A stretch of DNA of 12,997 bases from Methanobacteriota archaeon. Lineage in GTDB: Archaea > Thermoplasmatota > Thermoplasmata > RBG-16-68-12. The translations under genes were made by a program, and so were the position numbers. The stretch lies in contig VBLU01000050.1 in assembly GCA_005879065.1 (NCBI GenBank), positions 1-12,997 of the forward strand. The letters run 5' to 3'. A model generated the notes under the pieces. That model saw only the letters and a list, made by a program, of their open reading frames with translations. It ran no database searches and was not told the DNA's origin. The number at the start of each line of letters is the position of its first letter. The stretch's first letter is position 1. This document shows, one piece after another, positions 7,248-12,997 of this stretch.

Positions 7248-8077
7248 ACGAACGCACCTGCGAGGAAGGCCGCGAGGGCGACGATCATCCCGTACTTCGC
7301 CACGCGCTGGGACCGCGCGGGATTCGCCGCCGAGTGGAGGGCGGCGTAAATAAACATTCCGTCGGCGGGAACCACGAGGATCGCGTACCCGAGGGACAGG
7401 ACCCCGAGGGCGAGCGGGACGAGACTCAACGCCACTCCGACGAACAGAGAGATCGCCGCCACCAAGCCCGCCCGACGCGACCCGATTCGATGGGGGAGAG
7501 TCTGGCGATCGACGTCGCCGCGAATGTCCTCGATGTCCTTCGTGATCTCGCGGCCGATCGTCGTGAAGAAAGCGAGAGCAGCCAAGATGCCCGTCCGGAC
7601 GAGCGGCTCGATCGACGACCGGAAGACGCTCGCCCCTGCGAAGAGGAACAACGATCCGACCAGGTAGGCGATCACGAGATTTCCGGGCGCGCCGCGGGAC
7701 TTCAGGGCCGCCTCGTAGGACGCCATGAGGGCGATGTTCACGAGGACGATCGCGAAGGCCCAGACGCTCGCGAAGACAGCAAGGCTCGCCGCGATGGTAA
7801 AGGCGGAGACCACGAACGACTTCGCCGCGGCGACGCTCACCTTCCCGGCGGGGAGCGGGCGTTCCGGATGGTTCACCCGGTCCGTTTCCCGGTCGTACAC
7901 ATCGTTGAGGGCATTCCCGCCCGCGGTGAAGGCCGCGGCGGCAGCGCCGGCCCAGAGCAGCGGCCAGGCGAACTCCCCCCAGGCAGCCGAGTGGACCGCG
8001 ACGAGGCCCCCGATCCCCACCCCGACCGCGGACATCACGCAGTTCCCCGGCCGCGCGAGTCGCAGGAGACCGGCCAT
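7244..8077 (-). CDS. ubiA: UbiA-family digeranylgeranylglyceryl phosphate synthase (geranylgeranylglycerol-phosphate geranylgeranyltransferase)
   Basis: This membrane prenyltransferase adds the second geranylgeranyl chain to GGGP, forming the core of archaeal diether lipids. The 277 residues match the family length. It opens with LLRLARPGNCVMSAVGVGIGG, the usual start of this enzyme. It has both Mg-diphosphate motifs: NALNDVYDRETD at 55-66, continuing as HPERPLPAG, and REITKDIEDIRGDVD at 176-190. Hydrophobic segments in between fit about eight or nine membrane helices. The ATG at 8077 is preferred over an in-frame ATG at 8200, because the extra 41 residues (Pro/Arg/Thr-rich) do not resemble the family and a TATA-like element lies 29 bases before 8077. 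It is first in an operon with GGGP synthase (GTGA overlap) and DUF2070. No key residue is missing. Confidence 0.92.
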   Translation of the reverse strand: MAGLLRLARPGNCVMSAVGVGIGGLVAVHSAAWGEFAWPLLWAGAAAAAFTAGGNALNDVYDRETDRVNHPERPLPAGKVSVAAAKSFVVSAFTIAASLAVFASVWAFAIVLVNIALMASYEAALKSRGAPGNLVIAYLVGSLFLFAGASVFRSSIEPLVRTGILAALAFFTTIGREITKDIEDIRGDVDRQTLPHRIGSRRAGLVAAISLFVGVALSLVPLALGVLSLGYAILVVPADGMFIYAALHSAANPARSQRVAKYGMIVALAAFLAGAFV

Positions 8078-8267
8078 TCCGGTTCGCGGTACCGTGAGGC
8101 GCGTACAAATCGTTGCCCATTCATGGTATCGAGAATGACAAGACGGAGTCGGAGGGCCCGTCGGAACCCTTATCCCCGGTTCCCTCCATGTATTCCACAT
8201 CCCACCGGTTTCGCGCAGGTTTCTCCTGGTGTGAGAAGGCCACGCAGTTCCCGGGCCGGGTGATCAC
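8078..8267. promoter_or_regulatory. Divergent promoter region between the lipid operon and the helical repeat gene
   Basis: On the minus strand ATTTGTACGC (8101-8110) is a TATA-like element about 29 bases before the UbiA ATG. On the plus strand CCTTATCC (8168-8175) resembles the CCTTATC elements seen before other genes in this window. It would give a leader of about 70 bases for the 8268 gene, containing a short inverted repeat TTCTC (8221-8225) / GAGAA (8233-8237). GGTGATC (8259-8265) matches the complement of the archaeal 16S rRNA 3' end and lies just before the ATG. No ORF in this region looks coding. Confidence 0.35.
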
Positions 8268-9545
8268 ATGTTCGACGACAAGGGATCGGGAATCGGCTTC
8301 CTGAAGACGACAAAGGCGCGCCACGCGGAGGAAGCGATCGGGCACACGGAAGGACTCGTCACCGTCTTGCGGCTCACGATGGCCGACATCAAACCGGCTG
8401 AGGCAACGCTCGCAATCGCGAAGCAATTCTTCGACGCACATCAGTACGCCAAGGCGGTCCAGGCCGCGAAGCGAGCGGAGTCCATCGCCATCAAACTCGA
8501 CGAACGGTTCGGCCAATACCAGAAGGCCTTGCAAGGTCTCCAATCCCAGATCGGGTCGATGAAGCGACTCGGTCTCGACACGGAGGCGATCGCGAAGGTC
8601 GCTGGGACCGCGGAGGAGAAGGTCGTCGCGGGGATCTCGGAGAACGGGGCGTTCGTGCCGAACTACCTGGAGGCCCGCGACATCCTGGTGCGGGCGACGC
8701 AAGAGGGCCGGGCGTTCCAGGAGAAGTCGGAGATCGCTTCGAATCGGATCTTCGTGGCCGAGCTCGCGATCGAATCTCTCGCGAACCTGAAAGGGTCCGC
8801 GGACAGCGGCGCGTTCGCCCACGGGGCCGCGTCGAATTTGGAACAGACGATCCACGTGGCGACGAAGGAGCTCGCCCTCGGGAACCCGGGAAACGCCGCG
8901 GAGATCGCGAAGGGAATCGAAGAAAAGGCTCGGGGCCTCAAGACCCAGTTCGCCGAGGCGACGAAGTCCCTGACCGAGATCGATGCGAAGTTGGGCGATC
9001 TGCGAGGCGAAGGCGTCCTGACCCACGAGGTCGAGACCCAGGTGAAGATGGCTCGCGACATGCTCGACCGCGGACTCATTGAACCGGCCGCGGCCATGGC
9101 CTCGCGGCTGCAAGACGACGTGAAGTCCATCGCGGAACACTATCGTAAGGCGTCGACGACCCTCGCCGACGCGGAGATCCTGTATGGGCGGCTCCAGAGG
9201 GAAGGGTTCCATTCCTACGCCGCCGATGCCGCGCTGCGCGACGCCCGTCGCACGATCCGGGAAGGGAGCTACGACCGGGCGATCGAACACCTCGAACGCG
9301 CGTTGCAGGCCTTTGCTCGGCGGACGAACGCGCGCGCCGCCCTGGGGAAGGACATCGAGGAGACACGGACCCGGGTCCGTCTGCTCGCGGGCAGTGGGCT
9401 CTCGTTCTTGCCCGACATCCAGGAAGTCCTGGGCCGCGCGGAACGCGAGTTCCACCAGGGAAACTACTCCGGCTCCAGCGAGGACCTGCGGATCGCGACC
9501 GTCCTCCTGGACGGGGTCACACACGCGCCCGGCCCGAAGAAGTGA
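8268..9545 (+). CDS. Alpha-helical repeat (TPR-like/coiled-coil) protein of unknown function
   Basis: The 425-residue product is almost entirely helical, with no membrane segment, signal peptide or cysteine. TPR-like hairpins recur with the pattern A-x-x-x-x-x-x-G/H-x-Y-x-x-A-x-x-x-A-x-x-A: AKQFFDAHQYAKAVQAAKRA (51-70), MARDMLDRGLIEPAAAMASR (261-280), ARRTIREGSYDRAIEHLERA (326-345) and AEREFHQGNYSGSSEDLRIA (391-410). Long Ala/Lys/Glu helices lie between them (about 135-245). Such proteins usually act as scaffolds or protein-binding adaptors, probably cytoplasmic here; the partner is unknown. It ends 40 bases before the methyltransferase gene, which has its own TATA-like sequence. The ATG follows a GGTGATC ribosome binding site. 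The minus strand also has a long open frame here, but its Arg/Leu/Val-rich translation looks like a shadow. Confidence 0.8.
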   Translation: MFDDKGSGIGFLKTTKARHAEEAIGHTEGLVTVLRLTMADIKPAEATLAIAKQFFDAHQYAKAVQAAKRAESIAIKLDERFGQYQKALQGLQSQIGSMKRLGLDTEAIAKVAGTAEEKVVAGISENGAFVPNYLEARDILVRATQEGRAFQEKSEIASNRIFVAELAIESLANLKGSADSGAFAHGAASNLEQTIHVATKELALGNPGNAAEIAKGIEEKARGLKTQFAEATKSLTEIDAKLGDLRGEGVLTHEVETQVKMARDMLDRGLIEPAAAMASRLQDDVKSIAEHYRKASTTLADAEILYGRLQREGFHSYAADAALRDARRTIREGSYDRAIEHLERALQAFARRTNARAALGKDIEETRTRVRLLAGSGLSFLPDIQEVLGRAEREFHQGNYSGSSEDLRIATVLLDGVTHAPGPKK

Positions 9546-9552
9546 ACGTCGG

Positions 9553-9560
9553 CCTTAAGC
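9553..9560 (+). promoter_or_regulatory. TATA-like element for the methyltransferase gene
   Basis: CCTTAAGC lies about 29 bases before the ATG at 9586 in the 40-base gap after the helical repeat gene. It is weak, and readthrough from the upstream gene is also possible. Confidence 0.25.
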
Positions 9561-9585
9561 CGGTCCCCGGGTTTTCGTCGCGGGC

Positions 9586-10191
9586 ATGGGCGGACAGTAC
9601 TTCGAGAAACGACCCGCATCGGCGCGAAGGCCGGCCCGGATCACGGTCACGATTCGGGGCCGTCCATTCCTCTTTCAAACGGACTCGGGCGTGTTCTCCC
9701 GCGAGGGACTCGACCGCGGGACGGAACTTCTCCTCGAGGCGATCGAAGTGGGGCCTTGTGAGTCGATCCTCGATCTTGGATGCGGATATGGCGTAATCGG
9801 AATCGTCGCCGCGCATCTCTCCCAGGGGGGGCACGTGATCCTGACGGACGTGAACGAGCGCGCCGCGGCGCTGGCCCGCGCGAACCTCGTGGCGAACGGG
9901 ACCCGGAACGCGGAGGTCCGCATCGGGGACGTGTACGCACCGATCGACGACTTGGTTTTCGATCACATCCTCTGCAATCCTCCGATCCGGGCGGGCCGCG
10001 TCGTCGTGGATCGGATCATTTCGGAAGCCCCGTCCCACTTGCTCGACGGCGGAAGCCTCTGGCTCGTCGCCCGCACCCGACAAGGGGCCGACACGCTTCG
10101 GCTCCGGATGACGAAAGCCTTCGACGGCGCCGACGTGGTGAAACGCGGGAGCGGCTACAAAGTCCTCCGGTCGATCAAGTCGGGAGCGTAG
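9586..10191 (+). CDS. RsmC/MJ0882-like class I SAM-dependent methyltransferase
   Basis: The 201-residue product matches the single-domain archaeal relatives of RsmC (MTS domain, PF05175; MJ0882 type). Bacterial RsmC methylates a guanine N2 in 16S rRNA; the archaeal target is less clear. It opens with QYFEKRP, followed by IRGRPFLFQTDSGVFSREGLD (23-43), typical of the subgroup. The SAM-binding motif ILDLGCGYGVIG is at 61-72, the acidic end of strand 2 is D88 in LTDVNERA, and NPPIRAG is at 131-137, the NPP[YF]-like motif of N-methyltransferases acting on exocyclic amino groups. All key elements are present and the length is normal. The GNAT gene starts two bases after its stop, so they are probably co-transcribed. 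Placement just before ribosomal genes fits an rRNA target (inference). Confidence 0.9.
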   Translation: MGGQYFEKRPASARRPARITVTIRGRPFLFQTDSGVFSREGLDRGTELLLEAIEVGPCESILDLGCGYGVIGIVAAHLSQGGHVILTDVNERAAALARANLVANGTRNAEVRIGDVYAPIDDLVFDHILCNPPIRAGRVVVDRIISEAPSHLLDGGSLWLVARTRQGADTLRLRMTKAFDGADVVKRGSGYKVLRSIKSGA

Positions 10192-10193
10192 CG

Positions 10194-10667
10194 ATGGCCG
10201 CGACACCAGGCCCGTCGCGAATCCGGGTCCGGATCGTTCGCCCGGACGATGCCCGGGGCCTCGTCCCGCTGTTCGAGGCCTTCTACGGCGCCTACTTCGG
10301 CGGTCGAGTCACGGAGACCTCGGTCGCGGGGCGACTACGCCAGGCAGCGAACCACGAGACCGTCATCGTCGCCGAGGTCGGGGAGCGGATCGCGGGCTTT
10401 GCGAGCCTGCGGGTCACGGACTCGCTGGACCCTGCGCCCTACGCCGAGCTGACCGACCTGTTCGTTGAAACCGAGGCCCGCCGATTGGGAGTGGCCTCGC
10501 GGCTCGTCAAGTACGTGGAGGGGATCGCCCGCGAACGGGGCGCGTCCCACTTGGTCGTGCTGACCGGCCAAAAGAACACGGAGGCCCAGGCGTTCTACCG
10601 ATCCGCGGGATACGAGGAATATGCGGTTGCGATGCGCAAGTCGCTGAAGGTCGCGGAGACCCGATGA
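10194..10667 (+). CDS. GNAT-family N-acetyltransferase
   Basis: The 157-residue product has the GNAT fold pattern (PF00583). It starts with RVRIVRPDDARGLVPLFEAF (11-30). The core strand VIVAEVGERIAGFASLRV (57-74) is followed by AELTDLFVETEARRLGVASRL (84-104), where R96-x-x-G99-x-A101 is the acetyl-CoA pyrophosphate-binding loop (Q/RxxGxG/A). The C-terminal part holds the Asn and Tyr of motif B (KNTEAQAFYRSAGYEEY, 127-143). It should transfer an acetyl group from acetyl-CoA to an amine; the substrate cannot be told. The ATG at 10194 lies two bases after the methyltransferase stop and is preceded by GGAG at 10183-10186. The frame is open further upstream, but that extension overlaps the methyltransferase and is Arg/Gly-rich shadow sequence. 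The stop overlaps the next ATG (ATGA). Confidence 0.88.
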   Translation: MAATPGPSRIRVRIVRPDDARGLVPLFEAFYGAYFGGRVTETSVAGRLRQAANHETVIVAEVGERIAGFASLRVTDSLDPAPYAELTDLFVETEARRLGVASRLVKYVEGIARERGASHLVVLTGQKNTEAQAFYRSAGYEEYAVAMRKSLKVAETR

Positions 10668-10847
10668 GCGATGCCGAATCGCGACGGACGGTCCGCTGGC
10701 AGCGCCTCGATCGACCGGGGATCGAACGGGCCACGACGATACCGATTCGAAAATCTCGACTCCGGATACTCGGTCGAAATCCTGGTCGACGACGCCGGAC
10801 TGGTCCTCGAGTACCCGGACCTCTGGGCGCGCGCTCCGAATCCTTAA
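10664..10847 (+). CDS. Small ORF, probably frameshifted; C-terminus resembles putative glycolipid-binding proteins
   Basis: An ATG at 10664 overlaps the GNAT stop (ATGA) and opens a protein-like start (RRTVRWQRLDRPGIERATT). From about 10738 this frame turns into Arg/Gly/Pro-rich sequence, while the +1 frame becomes protein-like (RYRFENLDSGYSVEILVDD, then GLVLEYPDLWARAPNP) and stops at 10847. One extra base or two missing bases near 10738 would join them into about 60 residues. From memory, both ends resemble the ends of the putative glycolipid-binding family (PF06475), whose middle would then be missing; this is weak. Alternatively, an intact 58-codon ORF in the +1 frame starts at an ATG at 10671, but its first 22 residues look like shadow sequence. 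Translational coupling to GNAT is likely either way. Function is unknown. The stop overlaps the S13 promoter. Confidence 0.45.
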
Positions 10848-10851
10848 ATAC
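10844..10851 (+). promoter_or_regulatory. TATA box of the S13-S4-S11-rpoD operon
   Basis: TTAAATAC is the clearest TATA-like element on the plus strand. It overlaps the stop codon of the small upstream ORF and lies about 46 bases before the S13 ATG. Transcription would start near 10870, giving a leader of about 24 bases without an obvious Shine-Dalgarno sequence. Confidence 0.5.
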
Positions 10852-10893
10852 GTCCTGAAGTTTGGATGCCCATCCCATCCGGGGATTTCATCG

Positions 10894-11568
10894 ATGCCTG
10901 AGGAGAAGCCGAGCCCTGAACCCGAAGGCCCGCCGGTGCCGGCGAAGGCCGAGAGAGCCGAACGGGGCGGGAAGAAGAAGGACGAGGAAAAGGAGGAGCC
11001 CAAGGCCCCGCGAGGGCCGAAGAAGCTGGAGGGCGTGAAGGAAGATTTCCGCTACATCGTCCGCATGGCGAACACGGACCTCGATGGGACGCGGTCGGTC
11101 TCCTATTCCCTCACCGCGATTCCGGGCGTCGGCATCCGGATCTCCGAGGCGGTCGCCGATCTGGCAGGCGTCCCGCGGACCGAGCGACTCGGCAATCTGT
11201 CGGAGGAGCAGACGGACAAGATCGAGGCGACGTTCGCGAACCTCGGAGAGGCCTTCCCGCATTGGATGGTCAATCGCCCCAAGGACTGGGAGACGGGAGT
11301 CGACCTCCATTTGACCGGCGCCGATGTCGAGATCCGAAGGAGGGACGACATCAACCGCATGAAGATGATTCGTTCGTACAAGGGCGTCCGCCACGAGACC
11401 GGACAGAAGGTCCGTGGGCAACGCACGCGGTCCAACGGCCGGACCGGCCTGACCGTCGGGGTGACGAAGAAGGCCGCCCTCGCCGCCGCCCAGGCGAAGA
11501 AGGCGGAGGAAGCCGCCCCGAAGAAGGAAGAGAAGAAAGAAGAGAAGAAGGAACCGGCCAAGGTGTGA
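10894..11568 (+). CDS. rps13: 30S ribosomal protein S13 with charged N- and C-terminal extensions
   Basis: S13 sits in the head of the small subunit and contacts the large subunit and the P-site tRNA. The core spans about 51-190: DFRYIVRMANTDLDGTRSV, the helix-hairpin-helix AIPGVGIRISEAVADLAGV, and the signature RHETGQKVRGQRTRSNGRTG. Archaeal S13 is usually about 150 residues; this product has 224. The excess is a Pro/Glu/Lys-rich head (1-50) and an Ala/Lys/Glu tail (191-224). The ATG at 10894 fits the TATA box 46 bases upstream. A GTG at codon 48 would give a more usual start, but it would lie about 165 bases after the predicted transcription start. It heads the operon S13-S4-S11-rpoD; the S4 start codon follows four bases after its stop. 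Confidence 0.95.
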   Translation: MPEEKPSPEPEGPPVPAKAERAERGGKKKDEEKEEPKAPRGPKKLEGVKEDFRYIVRMANTDLDGTRSVSYSLTAIPGVGIRISEAVADLAGVPRTERLGNLSEEQTDKIEATFANLGEAFPHWMVNRPKDWETGVDLHLTGADVEIRRRDDINRMKMIRSYKGVRHETGQKVRGQRTRSNGRTGLTVGVTKKAALAAAQAKKAEEAAPKKEEKKEEKKEPAKV

Positions 11569-11572
11569 GTCG

Positions 11573-12220
11573 TTGGGCGATCCGAAGTTTTCCCGAGCGA
11601 AGTTCGAGCGGCCTTCCCATCCGTGGGAAGCGGAGCGCATCAAGGCGGAGAACGAACTGTTGAAGAAATATGGTCTGAAGAACAAGAAGGAATTGTGGCG
11701 CTCGCAGTACATCCTGCGGCGATTCCGACAACGGGCGCGGGAGCTCCAGGCCCGCGTGCGCACGGGCGACAAGCAGGCGGAGAAGGAACGCGAACAGCTC
11801 CTCCGTCGACTCGGACGTCTGGGGCTCTTGCCTCTCGAGGGCACGACCCTCGACGACGTGCTCGCGCTCGACGTGGAGGCCGTCCTCTCCCGGCGACTCC
11901 AGACGCTCACGTTCCTGAAGGGACTCGCCTTCACCCCGCGGCAGGCGAGGCAGTTCATCGTGCACGGACATGTGTCCGTCGGCGGCCGCCGCGTGACGAT
12001 CCCCGGGATCCTCGTGAGCCGGACGCAGGAGAACGTGATCGCGTACGACGAGCGGTCCGGAATCTCAAACGACCTGCATCCGGTCCGTCAGCAGGGGCAG
12101 ATTCCCGGTCCGCCGGCCCCGGGAGGCGCCGAGGACGAGGAAGGTCCGGACCTTGCGGGCGACGAGCCCGCGATTCCTCCACCGGAGCCTGAGCCCGCGC
12201 CGACGCCGAAGGAGGAGTGA
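11573..12220 (+). CDS. rps4: 30S ribosomal protein S4 with acidic, proline-rich C-terminal tail
   Basis: S4 binds 16S rRNA early in small-subunit assembly. The TTG start is well supported, because it yields the conserved archaeal N-terminus GDPKFSRAKFERPSHPWE and no ATG or GTG lies just upstream in frame. GGTG at 11562-11565 may serve as ribosome binding site. The helical N-terminal domain (20-100) contains KNKKELWRSQYILRRFRQRAR. The S4 RNA-binding domain lies at about 105-165 (LSRRLQTLTFLKGLAFTPRQA, then HGHVSVGGRRVTIPG). From about 177 to 215 the tail is Pro/Glu/Asp-rich (GPPAPGGAEDEEGP, then PPPEPEPAPTPKEE). It looks disordered and is unusual for an RNA-binding protein. S11 follows two bases after the stop. 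Confidence 0.96.
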   Translation: MGDPKFSRAKFERPSHPWEAERIKAENELLKKYGLKNKKELWRSQYILRRFRQRARELQARVRTGDKQAEKEREQLLRRLGRLGLLPLEGTTLDDVLALDVEAVLSRRLQTLTFLKGLAFTPRQARQFIVHGHVSVGGRRVTIPGILVSRTQENVIAYDERSGISNDLHPVRQQGQIPGPPAPGGAEDEEGPDLAGDEPAIPPPEPEPAPTPKEE

Positions 12221-12222
12221 CC

Positions 12223-12606
12223 ATGCCGCGATGGGGAGTGGCCCACATCTACGCGTCGTACAACAACATCATCATCACCTTGACCGACATCACCGGATCC
12301 GAGACGATCACGAAGGCGACCGGGGGCATGGTCGTGAAGGCGGCCAAGGACGAGGCTTCCCCGTACGCCGCGATGAAGGCGGCGGAACGCGTGGCGGACG
12401 CCGCGAAGGAGAAGGGGATCGACTCGATCCACGTCCGGGTCCGAGCGCCGGGCGGAAACCGGTCGAAGTCTCCCGGCCCGGGGGCGCAGGCGGCGATCCG
12501 GGCGTTGTCCCGTGCGGGCCTCCGGATCGGTCGGATCGAAGAGGTCACACCCGTGCCTCACGATGGCACGAAGCCCAAGGGAGGGCGTCGAGGGAGGCGG
12601 GTCTAG
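12223..12606 (+). CDS. rps11: 30S ribosomal protein S11
   Basis: S11 lies on the platform of the small subunit near the E site and the mRNA exit path. The 127 residues match the archaeal length. Conserved parts include WGVAHIYASYNNIIITLTDITG (4-25), KATGGMVVKAAKDEASPYAA (31-50), the loop VRAPGGNRSKSPGPGAQAAIRAL (73-95), and the terminal signature PHDGTKPKGGRRGRRV. The ATG at 12223 is chosen over an in-frame GTG at 12217, because it gives the conserved MPRWGVAHI start and follows the strong Shine-Dalgarno GGAGGAG (12211-12217) at normal spacing. The gene lies between S4 and rpoD, an order common in archaea. Confidence 0.97.
   Translation: MPRWGVAHIYASYNNIIITLTDITGSETITKATGGMVVKAAKDEASPYAAMKAAERVADAAKEKGIDSIHVRVRAPGGNRSKSPGPGAQAAIRALSRAGLRIGRIEEVTPVPHDGTKPKGGRRGRRV
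12593..12597 (+). promoter_or_regulatory. Ribosome binding site for rpoD
   Basis: GGAGG near the end of the S11 gene lies nine bases before the GTG at 12607 and supports that start immediately after the S11 stop. Confidence 0.45.
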
Positions 12607-12997
12607 GTGAAGGTGAAGGTCCTCGCCGGCGCGCCGGAGTCGATGCGCCTGCTGATCGAGGAGACGGAGCCGTCGTATGCGAACGCTCTGCGACGCGTCC
12701 TCGTCTCCGACGTCCCGAAGATGGCGATCGAGGACGTAGAGTTCCACCTGGGTCCGATCCGCGCGGAGGACGGCAAGGAGTACGAGAGCGTGAGCCCGCT
12801 CTTCGACGAGATGATCGCCCATCGCCTCGGCCTCGTCCCGATCCCGACCGACCTCGGACTGTACAATCGCCGGGAGGACTGTCCGACCTGCCATGGGGAG
12901 GGTTGCCCGAACTGCACGATTATCTATTCCGTGAACAAGCGCGGCCCTGGCCTCGTGACTTCGGGGGACCTGGAGCCGATCGGAGATGCGAAGCTCC
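12607..12997 (+). CDS. rpoD: DNA-directed RNA polymerase subunit D (Rpo3), N-terminal part; cut by window edge
   Basis: Subunit D corresponds to bacterial alpha and eukaryotic Rpb3. It pairs with subunit L to start RNA polymerase assembly. The 130 residues present begin at a GTG directly after the S11 stop. They include the dimerisation signature SYANALRRVLVSDVPKMAIED (23-43) and SPLFDEMIAHRLGLVPIPTDL (63-83). The zinc-loop motif CPTCHGEGCPNC follows, with cysteines at 92, 95, 100 and 103, at the place of the Rpb3 zinc loop. The spacing CxxCxxxxCxxC is slightly longer than the CxCxxxCxxC I recall for Rpb3. Roughly half of the protein, including any Fe-S domain, lies beyond the window. It is probably co-transcribed with the ribosomal genes. 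Confidence 0.96.
   Translation, partial: MKVKVLAGAPESMRLLIEETEPSYANALRRVLVSDVPKMAIEDVEFHLGPIRAEDGKEYESVSPLFDEMIAHRLGLVPIPTDLGLYNRREDCPTCHGEGCPNCTIIYSVNKRGPGLVTSGDLEPIGDAKL

Noticed and set aside
8078..8200. N-terminal extension of the UbiA protein to an ATG at 8200
   Set aside because: The extra 41 residues are Pro/Thr/Arg-rich and unlike the family, and a TATA-like element lies between the two starts.
8221..8237. Inverted repeat TTCTC/GAGAA in the leader of the helical repeat gene as a riboswitch or terminator
   Set aside because: The stem is only five pairs, with no U-tract or conserved riboswitch core, so it may well be chance.
7334..8263. 309-codon open frame on the plus strand opposite the UbiA gene
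   Set aside because: Strongly biased to Arg, Asp, Glu and Gly; the minus strand encodes a UbiA enzyme with all diagnostic motifs.
8121..9524. 467-codon open frame on the minus strand opposite the helical repeat gene
   Set aside because: The Arg/Leu/Asp/Val-rich translation has no recognisable motif, while the plus-strand frame has regular helical repeats and a ribosome binding site.

Overview
The window looks like a GC-rich euryarchaeal chromosome, most likely from the Thermoplasmatota. Three things support this: archaeal S13, S4 and S11 followed directly by RNA polymerase subunit D (Rpo3); a pair of ether-lipid genes (a UbiA-type geranylgeranyl transferase and geranylgeranylglyceryl phosphate synthase); and a DUF2070 membrane protein, a family I know only from archaea. 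AT-rich TATA-like boxes lie about 25-30 bases before several start codons that have no Shine-Dalgarno sequence, which suggests much leaderless transcription. The lineage is inferred from gene content only; no rRNA is present.

Layout. 1-2490 (minus): a membrane-anchored oligopeptide-type ABC substrate-binding protein with two PKD-like domains, cut by the window edge. 2708-3130 (plus): an unknown protein with two membrane helices. 3276-3524 (minus): a stand-alone Lrp/AsnC effector-binding (RAM) domain. It is divergent from an unrecognised 158-residue protein (3660-4136, plus), and the space between them holds a perfect 12-bp palindrome. 4189-4782 (plus): pdxT, the glutaminase of PLP synthase. 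4779-8077 (minus): a tightly overlapping operon, transcribed UbiA transferase, then GGGP synthase, then DUF2070. 8268-9545 (plus): an alpha-helical repeat protein. 9586-10847 (plus): an RsmC/MJ0882-like methyltransferase, a GNAT acetyltransferase and a small, probably frameshifted ORF. 10894-12997 (plus): S13, S4, S11 and the start of rpoD, which runs off the window.

How the genes fit together. The UbiA and GGGP synthase enzymes make the two successive ether bonds of archaeal lipid cores. DUF2070 is translationally coupled to them, so it may act on membrane lipids or the envelope (inference). The methyltransferase and GNAT genes sit just upstream of the ribosomal operon and could modify rRNA or ribosomal proteins (inference).

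The most striking anomaly is the GGGP synthase gene. About 30 codons are missing from its middle, and the two remaining halves are in different reading frames, although the enzyme should be essential. A second likely frame break lies at about 10738. These may be assembly errors or real lesions; the sequence alone cannot decide. I found no rRNA, tRNA, CRISPR array, insertion sequence or phage gene, and no gene-free stretch longer than 300 bases.
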